This document shows, piece by piece, positions 17,876 through 26,874 of a stretch of DNA of 64,000 bases; within the stretch, counting starts at the first letter, position 1; every line of letters starts with the position of its first letter. A program made the translations under genes and the position numbers. Under the pieces are notes generated by a model. That model made no database searches and was not told where the DNA came from. It saw nothing but the letters and a program-made list of their open reading frames with translations. The stretch is from Bacteroidales bacterium UBA1217 (GTDB lineage: Bacteria; Bacteroidota; Bacteroidia; Bacteroidales; P3): contig DBXH01000007.1 of NCBI GenBank assembly GCA_002309335.1, positions 7,218-71,217 on the forward strand, written 5' to 3'.

Positions 17876-19207
17876 TTATTTATTGTCCACCACTTCGCCT
17901 ATCAATGTCGCCGAGGTGCATCGCGTCACGCGAACCGTTGTGTATTGTCCTGGTTGCAGCTCTCCGCGGTCGAAGACAATCACCTTGTTCTGGCTGTTTC
18001 GACCGAAAAGTTGCTGCTCAGAACGGTGTGAAACTCCCTCAATCAGAACTTCATAGGTTCGGTCTATCTCTTTCTGGTTGTTCTCAAGCGCAATCTGCCC
18101 TTGCAAGGCGATGATCTCTTCCAGCCTTCTCGTCTTAACGACATCGGGTACATCGTCGCTCAGGTGCTTGGCGGCATAGGTATTCGGACGCATCGAGAAC
18201 TTGAACATATAGGCGTAATCATACCTCACTTTGCGGAACATCTCAAGCGTATCCTGATGGTCCTCTTCTGTTTCGGTGCAGAAGCCAGCTATCACGTCAG
18301 TCGTTATGCTGCACTCGGGCAGATATTTGCGTATCGCTTCGATGCGGTTCAGATACCACTCAGGAGTGTAGTGGCGGTTCATAAGCTTCAGCATACGCTC
18401 GCTGCCAGACTGAACAGGCAGGTGGATGCATTTGCAGATGTTGTCGTATTGAGCCATCACCTGTAACAAATCGTCACTCAAGTCCTTCGGATGCGATGTG
18501 GCGAAACGCACGCGCAGCAACGGGCTCACCTCAGCCACCCGGGCCATCAGCAGGGGAAATTCCACCTCACCGCCGTCGCATTGCCAGCGGTAGCTGTTCA
18601 CGTTCTGGCCGAGCAAAGTAACCTCGCGGTAGCCTTTCTCAAAGAGTTCACGTGCTTCGTTTACAATGGTTTGCGGATCGCGGCTTCGTTCACGCCCGCG
18701 TGTGTAAGGAACCACACAATAGGCACAGTAGTTCTGGCATCCGCGCATAATGCTGATATAGGCGGTTATGCCGTTCGAGTCATATCTAACGGGCTCGATG
18801 TCGGCGTATGTCTCGGTGGTGCTCAGCAGGGTTTCGGCCAGCTTCTCGTCGCCGTTTATATTCTGCAGCATTTCAGGCAGTTTGCGGTAGGCGTCAGGAC
18901 CAACGATAAACGACACATTATCTTCCTCTTCCATAAGTTGTTTCTGCAGGCGCTCGGCCATACAGCCGAGGATGCCAATCTTCACCCATTGGCGTTGGCG
19001 CTGCAGCGCCTTGAGTTCGTGAAGGCGTTTGCGTATGCGTTGCTCAGCGTTATCGCGAATGGCGCAGGTGTTGATGAGTATATAGTCGGCATCAGAAATA
19101 TCCTTCGTTACCTCATAGTCGGCTTTTGTCAGGATGGATGCAACGATTTCGCTGTCCGCAAAGTTCATCTGACAGCCGTATGTTTCTATATATAACTTGT
19201 TTTTCAA
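17876..19207 (-). CDS. miaB: tRNA-2-methylthio-N6-dimethylallyladenosine synthase MiaB
   Basis: 443 residues in the standard MiaB layout: an N-terminal UPF0004 domain beginning with TYGCQMN and further Cys ligands (INTCAIR, GILGCMAE), the radical-SAM core with CQNYCAYCVVPYTRGRERSR (CxxxCxxC), and a C-terminal TRAM domain. The enzyme adds a methylthio group at tRNA position 37. It has a good Bacteroidota promoter (TATTTTTG at 19244-19251 and TTTG at 19271-19274, minus strand). Confidence 0.96.
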   Translation of the reverse strand: MKNKLYIETYGCQMNFADSEIVASILTKADYEVTKDISDADYILINTCAIRDNAEQRIRKRLHELKALQRQRQWVKIGILGCMAERLQKQLMEEEDNVSFIVGPDAYRKLPEMLQNINGDEKLAETLLSTTETYADIEPVRYDSNGITAYISIMRGCQNYCAYCVVPYTRGRERSRDPQTIVNEARELFEKGYREVTLLGQNVNSYRWQCDGGEVEFPLLMARVAEVSPLLRVRFATSHPKDLSDDLLQVMAQYDNICKCIHLPVQSGSERMLKLMNRHYTPEWYLNRIEAIRKYLPECSITTDVIAGFCTETEEDHQDTLEMFRKVRYDYAYMFKFSMRPNTYAAKHLSDDVPDVVKTRRLEEIIALQGQIALENNQKEIDRTYEVLIEGVSHRSEQQLFGRNSQNKVIVFDRGELQPGQYTTVRVTRCTSATLIGEVVDNK

Positions 19208-19243
19208 TGCTTTGACGTTTCAAATAGTTCTATTATAAAAATG

Positions 19244-19274
19244 CAAAAATACAAAAAAAGCTTTAGACGGCAAA
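19244..19274 (-). promoter_or_regulatory. miaB promoter (TTTG, 19 bp, TATTTTTG)
   Basis: On the minus strand TTTG (19271-19274) and TATTTTTG (19244-19251) are 19 bases apart, matching the Bacteroidota sigma-ABfr -33/-7 consensus, about 37 bases before the miaB start. Confidence 0.6.
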
Positions 19275-19410
19275 ATCAACAAAAATTAGCTACGCAGTCA
19301 AACCTGCGGTGCCTCTGTTCTTTTCAGAAATTCAAACTTTTGAAATTTTAATTATCTTCCAAAATGGCAGATTTGTTTTTCGGGTAATTTGAAACTACAG
19401 GGATAAAAAA

Positions 19411-19430
19411 AACTCTCCCGACGGAGAGTT
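19411..19430 (-). terminator. Terminator after tRNA-Gln(TTG)
   Basis: AACTCTCC-CGAC-GGAGAGTT hairpin with a run of T on both sides; it lies directly downstream of the minus-strand tRNA-Gln and would work in either direction. Confidence 0.8.
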
Positions 19431-19436
19431 TTTTTG

Positions 19437-19507
19437 TTGTCCTACCAGGATTCGAACCTAGACAAGCAGAACCAAAATCTGATGTGCTACCATTACACCA
19501 TAGGACA
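19437..19507 (-). tRNA. tRNA-Gln (anticodon TTG)
   Basis: 71 nt. The acceptor arms TGTCCTA/TAGGACA pair, the D arm contains TGTAATGGTAGCA, the anticodon loop is TTTTGGT giving anticodon TTG, and the T arm has GGTTCGAATCC. The terminal CCA is not encoded. It closely matches the tRNA-Gln(CTG) at 43029-43099. Confidence 0.95.
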
Positions 19508-19526
19508 ATCCTTGATTTTGAGGGTG

Positions 19527-19558
19527 CAAAAGTACTACTTTTTTTCGGTGTGGACAAA
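19527..19558 (-). promoter_or_regulatory. Promoter of tRNA-Gln(TTG)
   Basis: TACTTTTG (minus strand of 19527-19534) with TTTG at 19555-19558, spacing 20, sits 20 bases upstream of the tRNA. Confidence 0.65.
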
Positions 19559-19622
19559 TTTTTTTTGACTACACAATGTTTGTTTATGCCCAACCTGCTG
19601 AATTCGGCAGTGTTACGCTGCT

Positions 19623-21488
19623 TTAATTTCCTTTGAACGGCAGTTTGATTGCTGGCAGTTCGATGGAGCGGAACGACGAGAAAAGTCCAGATTTGGTGTC
19701 GTCTTGTTTGCCGAAAATTTCTACAATAAGATCTTTGTATTTGTCTTGTAGCAGATTTCGACGCAGCTTGAGAGTGGGTGATAGGAGTCCGTTGACTGTT
19801 GTCCATTCTTCGCTGACGAGGCGGAATTTCTTTATCTGCTCGTGAGGTGCGAACTCTTTGTTGTAGAGGTCTATAACCTCCTGCATCTTCTTGTTGACTT
19901 CTGGCAGCGAAATAAGCTGCATATTGTCGCGGTAGTGCAGGTGATGTTTCAAAGCCCAGTAGTGCAGCGTGTTGAAGTTGGGCGAAATGATAGCGGCGGC
20001 AATTTTCTGATGCTCGCCAACCACCATCACCTGGTCTATGTATTCCGATTCACGCAGTTTGTTTTCAATCACTTGCGGAGCTACGTATTTGCCTGCCGAA
20101 AGTTTGAAGATGTCTTTCTTGCGGTCGGTTATTTTGAGGTAGCGGTTGGCGATGAGTTTTCCGATATCGCCGGTGTGGAACCAGCCGTCTTCGTCGATGA
20201 CTTCTTTTGTGTATTCGGGGTCTTTGTAATATCCCATCATCACGTGCGGACCACGAGTGAGAATCTCGCCGTCTTCTGCGAATTTCATTTCCGTGCCGCT
20301 CAGTATTGGTCCTACGGTGCCGAAACGCACAAGATTGTCCACCGGATTGTTGACGGCTATTACAGGCGATGTCTCGCTGAGACCATATCCTTCATAGATG
20401 TTCATTCCAGCGGCGCTGAACAGGCGCACCAGTCTTTCGGGTATGCTGCTGCCTCCGCTGATGATAATCATACGGTGGCCGCCAAATTTCTCGCGCCAGC
20501 GGCGATAGACCATCTTGTCGTAAAACCATTGCATTATCTGGAACCAGATAGAGACTTTTTTAATGATGCCGTTGTCGAAACGCATACCGTGCTTGAAAGC
20601 GCGGAAATAGATGGCTTTCTTGATGGCGGGGAAGTCCTTTCCGGCAGCGTAGAGTTTGTCGTAAAACATTTCAAGCACTCGTGGTACGGCACAGAAACCG
20701 TCGCACTGTATCTCATGCATATTCTGCTGCAGGGTGCCCATACTCTCGGCGTAGTAGATGCTGCAACCCAGATACTGGAAATGGTAGTTCATTGAACGCT
20801 CGAAAACGTGGTTGAGCGGCAGAAATGAGAGAACACGGCATTTGTCGGTCATAGGGTTGACTTTTGTGTGTGCCAGGAAGTTGCTGCAGATGTTGCGGTG
20901 TGAAAGCATCACTCCCTTAGGGTCGCCGGTGGTGCCGCTGGTGTAGACGAGTGTCAGCCAATCGTCGGGTTTGGCTTGTTCTTTGCGTTTCTCAAGTTCG
21001 GCGAGGAATTTGTCACGGCTGGCGATACCCATCTTAAGTATTTCCAGCGTTCGGTGATAGCCTTCGATGGCGGCAAGGGTATAGATCTCAGGCGGATTGT
21101 CGAGCTGTTTTACAGCCGGCATAATGCGGCGCAGAAGCAGGTTGCTGCTCACCAGCAGCAATTTGGCACCGCTGTGTTTGAAGATATGTACATAGTTATC
21201 AGTCGATAGAGTGGGGTAGACGGGCACGTGGATGGCACCGGTCAGAGCCAGAGCCATATCGATAAAGTTCCACTCAGGACAGTTGTTGGAGATCGTAATG
21301 ACGCGGTCGCCACGTTGTATGCCGAGTTCCATCAGACCGTATGCCATAAAGTGGGCGTATTTGTAATAGTCGTGCGAACTGTAGCGAACCCATTCACCAT
21401 TGACCTTTCCGGAAAGGAGGTCGTCCTTTGGATGGTTGACTACAAGGTGGTCCAACAAGTCGAATAATCTTGTTATTTCTATTTCCAT
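19623..21488 (-). CDS. Long-chain acyl-CoA synthetase (AMP-forming)
   Basis: 621 residues from the ATG at 21488 (MEIEITRLFDLLDH), which fits this family; a longer frame to 21569 would add an unlike 27-residue extension. Motif A3, the adenylate-binding P loop, is YTSGTTGDPKGVMLSH; A5 is YEGYGLSETSP; A8 is GWFHTGDIGK; the C-terminal DRKKDIFKLSAGKYVAP follows. It activates long-chain fatty acids to acyl-CoA at the cytoplasmic membrane face. It stands alone between tRNA-Gln and mfd. Confidence 0.93.
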   Translation of the reverse strand: MEIEITRLFDLLDHLVVNHPKDDLLSGKVNGEWVRYSSHDYYKYAHFMAYGLMELGIQRGDRVITISNNCPEWNFIDMALALTGAIHVPVYPTLSTDNYVHIFKHSGAKLLLVSSNLLLRRIMPAVKQLDNPPEIYTLAAIEGYHRTLEILKMGIASRDKFLAELEKRKEQAKPDDWLTLVYTSGTTGDPKGVMLSHRNICSNFLAHTKVNPMTDKCRVLSFLPLNHVFERSMNYHFQYLGCSIYYAESMGTLQQNMHEIQCDGFCAVPRVLEMFYDKLYAAGKDFPAIKKAIYFRAFKHGMRFDNGIIKKVSIWFQIMQWFYDKMVYRRWREKFGGHRMIIISGGSSIPERLVRLFSAAGMNIYEGYGLSETSPVIAVNNPVDNLVRFGTVGPILSGTEMKFAEDGEILTRGPHVMMGYYKDPEYTKEVIDEDGWFHTGDIGKLIANRYLKITDRKKDIFKLSAGKYVAPQVIENKLRESEYIDQVMVVGEHQKIAAAIISPNFNTLHYWALKHHLHYRDNMQLISLPEVNKKMQEVIDLYNKEFAPHEQIKKFRLVSEEWTTVNGLLSPTLKLRRNLLQDKYKDLIVEIFGKQDDTKSGLFSSFRSIELPAIKLPFKGN

Positions 21489-21661
21489 ATATGTGCTTAC
21501 TTTGTTTCTAACTAGTTGGTAATTATCTGTTCTGACATAATATGCGTTCAGACGGAGTATATTTACCAATATGCAAAGATACTAAAAATTCTTAAATATT
21601 CTTTTTTCAATTAATAAAACTTTTTACTCATTGCTGTAACAGCGTTACACATTGATGACCG

Positions 21662-24600
21662 TTACATCTGTGTTCCGATGAGGATGTCAAGTTTTTCAAT
21701 GGCGGAGTGTATACTTTCTACGTTGTCGCAGACGAGCGACAAGCGGTCGGTGGTTTCGCGCAGGTGGACGCTTCTGGGGTGATCCTGTGCGTATTTTATC
21801 ATCTGCATAAAGTTGGGTGACTGATAGAATGGATTGTTTTGGTTGGCGACGAAATAGCAAACCATTTTGCCTTGTTTGAGAACGAGTTTCTCGATGCCGA
21901 ACTCTTTTGCCATCCGTCTGAGGGTGATGGTTTTGATAAGTTCTTGGGTGGATTTCGGTATGGGTCCGAAACGGTCAATCATACGCTCGCGGTAGCTGTC
22001 GAGTTGGCTTTCGATATCTAAGCCGTTAGCACCGGTATCGCGTTTTACTCCAATGTCGTTAAGTTCCTTGTATAGCAGCAGTCTTTCGCTGATATTGGTC
22101 ACATAGTCGTCGGGAATTAGCACTTCAAGGTCGGTCTCGATAATACATTCTTTTACGAATTCCTTGCTTTCTACGGCTTCTTGGCGGAACAATTCGGCGA
22201 AGTCGCTTTCTTTCAGCTCCTCTATGGCTTCGTTGAGGATTTTGTGATACATATCGTAGCCTATTTCGCTAATGAAACCGCTCTGTTCGGCACCAAGGAT
22301 GTTGCCGGCACCGCGTATGTCGAGGTCACGCATAGCAATGTTGAACCCGCTGCCGACAGAGGCAAACTCTTCGATGGCTCGCAGGCGTTTCTGTGCCTCG
22401 TCGGTGAGTATGCTGAACGAGGGGACAAGCATATAGCAGAATGCCTTTCGGTTGCTTCGTCCCACGCGGCCTCGCATCTGGTGCAAATCGCTAAGTCCGA
22501 ATTGCTGTGCATTATTGATTATCATCGTGTTGGCGTTGGGAATGTCCAGACCGTTTTCAACGATGGCTGTCGAAACAAGCACATCGACATCGCCTTCGAT
22601 GAAGCGCATCATAGTCTCTTCGACCTCCTTGCCTTCCATCTGACCGTGGGCGATGGCTACGCGGGCATCGGGCACAAGGCGACTTACCAATCCGGCCATT
22701 TCGGGCAGGTTCTCGACGCGGTTGCTGATGAAAAACACCTGTCCGTCGCGCGAGAGTTCAAAACTTATAGCGTCGCGTATCACCTCTTCGCTGAACGGCG
22801 ACAACTCCGTCTGGATAGGTTGCCGGTTTGGCGGTGGTGTTTGTATTACACTCAAGTCGCGCGCACCCATCAGCGAGAACTGCAGCGTGCGCGGTATGGG
22901 TGTTGCCGTTAGGGTAAGAACGTCCACGTTGGCACGCATCTGTTTCAGTTTCTCTTTCACGCTGACGCCGAATTTCTGCTCTTCGTCGATAATGAGCAAT
23001 CCCAGGTCCTTGAATTTCAGTTTGCTGTTTGTTATGGCGTGGGTGCCGATAAGTATGTCTATTTTGCCGGCTTCAAGATCGTGCGCAATCCGGTTTTTGT
23101 CTTTGGTGGAGCGGAAACGGTTAAGATAATCGATATTTACTGGCATACCTTTCAGTCGCTCGGTGAAGGTGTTATAATGTTGGAATGCCAGAATGGTTGA
23201 CGGCACCAGCACAGCCACCTGTTTCGAGTCGCACACAGCTTTGAAAGCAGCTCGGATGGCGACTTCGGTTTTGCCGAAACCCACATCGCCGCACACCAGA
23301 CGGTCCATCGGTGATGTCGATTCCATATCACCCTTCACATCCAATGTGGCTTTCAGCTGATCGGGTGTATCCTCATACATAAACGAGGCTTCCAGCTCGT
23401 TCTGCAAGTAACTGTCGGCGCTGAAAGCGAAGCCTCTAGTGGCTTTGCGCTTGGCGTAGAGCTGGATGAGGTCTTTGGCAATGTCTTTAACCTGCTTTTT
23501 CGTTTTCTGTTTCAGTACCTGCCAGGTGTTGCTGCCCAGCCTGTTAAGGGTTGGTGTTGCACCTTCCTTGCCTACATAGCGGCTTATCTTGTGCAGACCG
23601 TGTATGCTTATGTATAATGTGTCGTTATTCTTGTAAACCAGACGGATAACCTCCTGTTGCTTGCCGTTGTTTTCAATCTTCTCAAGCCCCGAAAAGCGAC
23701 CAACACCATAGTCGATATGCGTCACATAATCGCCAGGCTTCAGTTCGAACAACTCTTTCAACGTCAAAGCCTCGCGATTCTGGCTCATATCGCGGACGGT
23801 GTACTTATGGTAGCGTTCAAAGATTTCGTGGTCGGTGTAGCAGAGCAGTTTCTCGTCGTGGTCGATAAAGCCCTTGCGCAGCGAATAGTCGAGATATGTG
23901 ATATGGGCGGCCATATCTTCCATTTGGCTTTCCACGAATATTTTGTCAAGACGCTTGTGCTGTTGTTCGCTGCTCACGCTGATGCAGAGCTTGTAGCCGC
24001 GATCGTTGTAGTTGGACAGCGACTGTTTGAGCATTTCGAACTGCTTGTTGAATATCGGCTGTAGCTCGCTGTGTCCTTCGATTTCGATGGCTTTGTTGAA
24101 GAATTTTGAATAGCCTGATTCAATTACTTTGCATTCAAGCAGAGCCTTAAGGAAGTCGTTGGCTGACGAGTACATCTCGTCGGGTTTGGCATTTTGCATC
24201 CTCACAAGTCCCTGTTCTTTGTCGGCGGCTATTTTCCCGTATTCCTCGCGAGCTGCAGCAAAGCGTTTCTCTATTGTTTCGCTCACATACATCAGACCTT
24301 GTGTCCAAATGATATCCTCGCTGCTAAAGTACTGCAACAGATTGACTTTTTCTTCCACAACTACCATTGGCTCTCCGCTCCCCGCTTTCCGTTCAAGATT
24401 CGGGATGATGTTTATCTGGTCATAATGTCTTACAGATAGTTGTGTTACAGGGTCGAAACTACGCAGGGAGTCAATCTCGTCGTCGAAGAACTCGATCCTG
24501 AACGGCTGTTCGTTGGCAAACGAGAAGACATCGATTATGCCGCCTCGCACAGCGTATTCGCCAGGCTGCACAACAAAATCAACTCTCTCAAACCCATAAT

Positions 24601-25096
24601 CCTGAAGCACATCCATCACGAAGTCCATATCCAGTTTGCCGCCTTTGACTATTTGCAGCGTGTTCTTTGTCAGTGTTTTGGCGGAAATGACTTTCTCCGC
24701 CATTGCTTCGGGATAGGAGACGATGACGAGCCGTTTGCCGGCATTGAGCTGTTTGACGACTTCCGAGCGCATCAGCACGTTTGCGTTGTCAGTCTCTTCG
24801 GTCTGGTAAGGACGGCGGTAGGTGGTGGGGAACAATAGAACCCGTTTGTTGTCAATCTCTTGACCCTCATCACCCATAAGGGTTTCGAGGTCGTTCTGAA
24901 GGTAAAAAGCATCCTCTTTGTTTCCAACAATGAAAATGAAATTGCTCTGTGGCAGGCATTCTGCAACAGTGGCGCCCAACACGGCAGGCAGGCTTCCCGT
25001 CAAGCCGCTTATGTGAATTCTCGCCTGGCTTTGTTTCAGTTTTTCACACAGTTCTACCGCCAGTTTTGAGTTTTTATATTCTTCTGTCAGTAACAT
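21662..25096 (-). CDS. mfd: Transcription-repair coupling factor Mfd
   Basis: 1144 residues, full family length. It has the N-terminal UvrB-like part, the RNA-polymerase-interacting CarD-like domain (ELKPGDYVTHIDYGVGRF), and an SF2 translocase: GDVGFGKTEVAIRAA (Walker A), DEEQKFGV (motif II), TATPIPRTLQ, and QMRGRVGRS (motif VI). The C-terminal TRCF domain is complete. Mfd removes stalled RNA polymerase and recruits UvrA. A short GERKAGSGEP-like stretch (24371-24391) may be a decayed member of the 7-nt repeat family. Confidence 0.97.
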   Translation of the reverse strand: MLLTEEYKNSKLAVELCEKLKQSQARIHISGLTGSLPAVLGATVAECLPQSNFIFIVGNKEDAFYLQNDLETLMGDEGQEIDNKRVLLFPTTYRRPYQTEETDNANVLMRSEVVKQLNAGKRLVIVSYPEAMAEKVISAKTLTKNTLQIVKGGKLDMDFVMDVLQDYGFERVDFVVQPGEYAVRGGIIDVFSFANEQPFRIEFFDDEIDSLRSFDPVTQLSVRHYDQINIIPNLERKAGSGEPMVVVEEKVNLLQYFSSEDIIWTQGLMYVSETIEKRFAAAREEYGKIAADKEQGLVRMQNAKPDEMYSSANDFLKALLECKVIESGYSKFFNKAIEIEGHSELQPIFNKQFEMLKQSLSNYNDRGYKLCISVSSEQQHKRLDKIFVESQMEDMAAHITYLDYSLRKGFIDHDEKLLCYTDHEIFERYHKYTVRDMSQNREALTLKELFELKPGDYVTHIDYGVGRFSGLEKIENNGKQQEVIRLVYKNNDTLYISIHGLHKISRYVGKEGATPTLNRLGSNTWQVLKQKTKKQVKDIAKDLIQLYAKRKATRGFAFSADSYLQNELEASFMYEDTPDQLKATLDVKGDMESTSPMDRLVCGDVGFGKTEVAIRAAFKAVCDSKQVAVLVPSTILAFQHYNTFTERLKGMPVNIDYLNRFRSTKDKNRIAHDLEAGKIDILIGTHAITNSKLKFKDLGLLIIDEEQKFGVSVKEKLKQMRANVDVLTLTATPIPRTLQFSLMGARDLSVIQTPPPNRQPIQTELSPFSEEVIRDAISFELSRDGQVFFISNRVENLPEMAGLVSRLVPDARVAIAHGQMEGKEVEETMMRFIEGDVDVLVSTAIVENGLDIPNANTMIINNAQQFGLSDLHQMRGRVGRSNRKAFCYMLVPSFSILTDEAQKRLRAIEEFASVGSGFNIAMRDLDIRGAGNILGAEQSGFISEIGYDMYHKILNEAIEELKESDFAELFRQEAVESKEFVKECIIETDLEVLIPDDYVTNISERLLLYKELNDIGVKRDTGANGLDIESQLDSYRERMIDRFGPIPKSTQELIKTITLRRMAKEFGIEKLVLKQGKMVCYFVANQNNPFYQSPNFMQMIKYAQDHPRSVHLRETTDRLSLVCDNVESIHSAIEKLDILIGTQM

Positions 25097-25213
25097 TTAT
25101 CTCTCTATCCTTTTTTGTTTCAATCGGATAACGTGCAATTGCAGCATTATCATTGAAAATTCAAATATACGAAAAAATTAAATTATGCGTTATAATGGCA
25201 AAAAATAAGAAGA

Positions 25214-26791
25214 ATGAATCAGAAACAGGAAAATCAAAAGGCTCCGCAACTCAGCATACTTTGGGCCGACGACGAGATAGATCTCTTAAAACCGCATATA
25301 TTATTTCTTGAAGAAAAAGGATACCGGGTGATACCTGTAACATCGGGTTCGGAGGCTTTGGACGAACTTGCCGACTCGGATATCGACATCGTTTTCCTCG
25401 ATGAGAATATGCCAGGATTGAGCGGACTTGACACCCTATCGGAAATCAAACGCCAATATCCGCGTGTGCCGGTGATAATGATCACCAAGAGCGAAGAGGA
25501 ACATATTATGGATGAGGCCCTTGGCGGAAAGATATCGGACTATCTTATCAAGCCGGTCAATCCCAACCAGATACTTCTTACGGTGAAAAAGCACACCGAG
25601 GCTCGTCGACTTGTGAGCGAGAAGTCCACTTTCAGCTATCAGCAGCAATTTCGTGACATCAGTATGCAACTGTCTGACAGATTGGATGCCGACGAGTGGA
25701 TTGAGTTATACAAGAAATTGGTCTATTGGGATCTGGAACTCGCAACGACAGAGGATGATAACATCCACGATATCTTCAAGTCGCAGAAGGAAGAGGCTAA
25801 CCAGCTGTTCTGCCGTTTTTACGAGAAAAACTATATCGATTGGGTCAACGATGTGAAAGAGAAACCATTAATCTCGCCTACTGTGGTGCGTGAGCGTCTT
25901 TTCCCTTTGTTGGAGGAGGACCGCCCAACGTTTATGATTGTAATCGACAACTTCCGCTACGACCAATGGAAATATATCCAGCCGCTTATAGAACAGTATC
26001 TACGCACCGACCGCGACGAGATATACTATAGCATTATCCCCACAACGACCCAGTTTGCCCGCAACTCGATGTTTTCGGGACTTATGCCTGCCGAGATTGA
26101 ACGCAAATATCCGCAGTATTGGGTCAATGAGGACGAGGAAGGTTTTAAGAATCAGTTTGAATCGGAACTGATGGGCGAGAATCTGCGCCGGCATGGGTTC
26201 AATATCAAGCACACCTATAACAAGGTTCTCAACGCGCAACACGGCAAACGTCTGGTCGACAGCCTTCCGAACCTGATGAACAACAAACTGAACATCATCA
26301 TTTACAACTTTATTGATATGCTCTCGCACGCCCGCACCGACAGCAATATTGTCCGTGAACTGGCCGAAGATGAACGCGCCTACCGCTCTGTGACTCTTTC
26401 GTGGATGGAGTATTCGCCGTTGCTCGAGGTTATCAAGTTCCTGAGTGGTAAGGATGTCAATGTGGTCATTACCACCGACCACGGTTCGGTGCGTATCGAC
26501 AACCCTGTGCGCATCAAGGGCGACCGCGACATATCGGTTAACCTGCGCTACAAACAGGGACGTCTCATCGACTACAATCCCAAACAGGTGTTCGAAGTCA
26601 AGGAGCCACGCAAGATATTCCTTCCAAAACGTTATATCACATCACCTTACATCTTTGCCCACAACAACGACTTCTTTGCCTACCCAAACAACTACAACCA
26701 GTATGTTCAGTACTATATGAACACTTTCCAGCACGGCGGCATCTCAATGGAGGAGATACTGATACCGTTCATCACCCTGCGGAACAAATAA
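25214..26791 (+). CDS. porX: Type IX secretion response regulator PorX (receiver plus PglZ domain)
   Basis: 525 residues. Residues about 12-130 are a receiver domain (LWADDE at the start, phospho-acceptor Asp in IVFLDENMPG, Lys in LIKPVNP). The C-terminal half is a PglZ/alkaline-phosphatase-like domain: MIVIDNFRYDQWKY, PTTTQFARNSMFSGLMP, NFIDMLSHARTD and ITTDHGSVRI carry the metal-binding residues. This architecture is specific to PorX, which together with a histidine kinase (PorY) and an ECF sigma factor regulates type IX genes. Its presence about 11 kb from the gld operon is consistent, though it is not linked in an operon. Confidence 0.95.
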   Translation: MNQKQENQKAPQLSILWADDEIDLLKPHILFLEEKGYRVIPVTSGSEALDELADSDIDIVFLDENMPGLSGLDTLSEIKRQYPRVPVIMITKSEEEHIMDEALGGKISDYLIKPVNPNQILLTVKKHTEARRLVSEKSTFSYQQQFRDISMQLSDRLDADEWIELYKKLVYWDLELATTEDDNIHDIFKSQKEEANQLFCRFYEKNYIDWVNDVKEKPLISPTVVRERLFPLLEEDRPTFMIVIDNFRYDQWKYIQPLIEQYLRTDRDEIYYSIIPTTTQFARNSMFSGLMPAEIERKYPQYWVNEDEEGFKNQFESELMGENLRRHGFNIKHTYNKVLNAQHGKRLVDSLPNLMNNKLNIIIYNFIDMLSHARTDSNIVRELAEDERAYRSVTLSWMEYSPLLEVIKFLSGKDVNVVITTDHGSVRIDNPVRIKGDRDISVNLRYKQGRLIDYNPKQVFEVKEPRKIFLPKRYITSPYIFAHNNDFFAYPNNYNQYVQYYMNTFQHGGISMEEILIPFITLRNK

Positions 26792-26874
26792 ACTCGATTT
26801 ATAGGTTGTTGTAAGCCTGCAACGTGCTTTGACAATTGGTCGCTCAGACCCGCCGCAACGGGTAAAACCTACTT

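Noticed and set aside
19348..19806. A minus-strand frame running across the tRNA-Gln gene
   Set aside because: It passes through a clear tRNA (the LGSNPGRTT part is the tRNA read as protein) and overlaps the synthetase end; it is an artefact.
19842..20795. A 317-codon plus-strand frame inside the acyl-CoA synthetase gene
   Set aside because: Antisense to a gene with all family motifs; no signature of its own.
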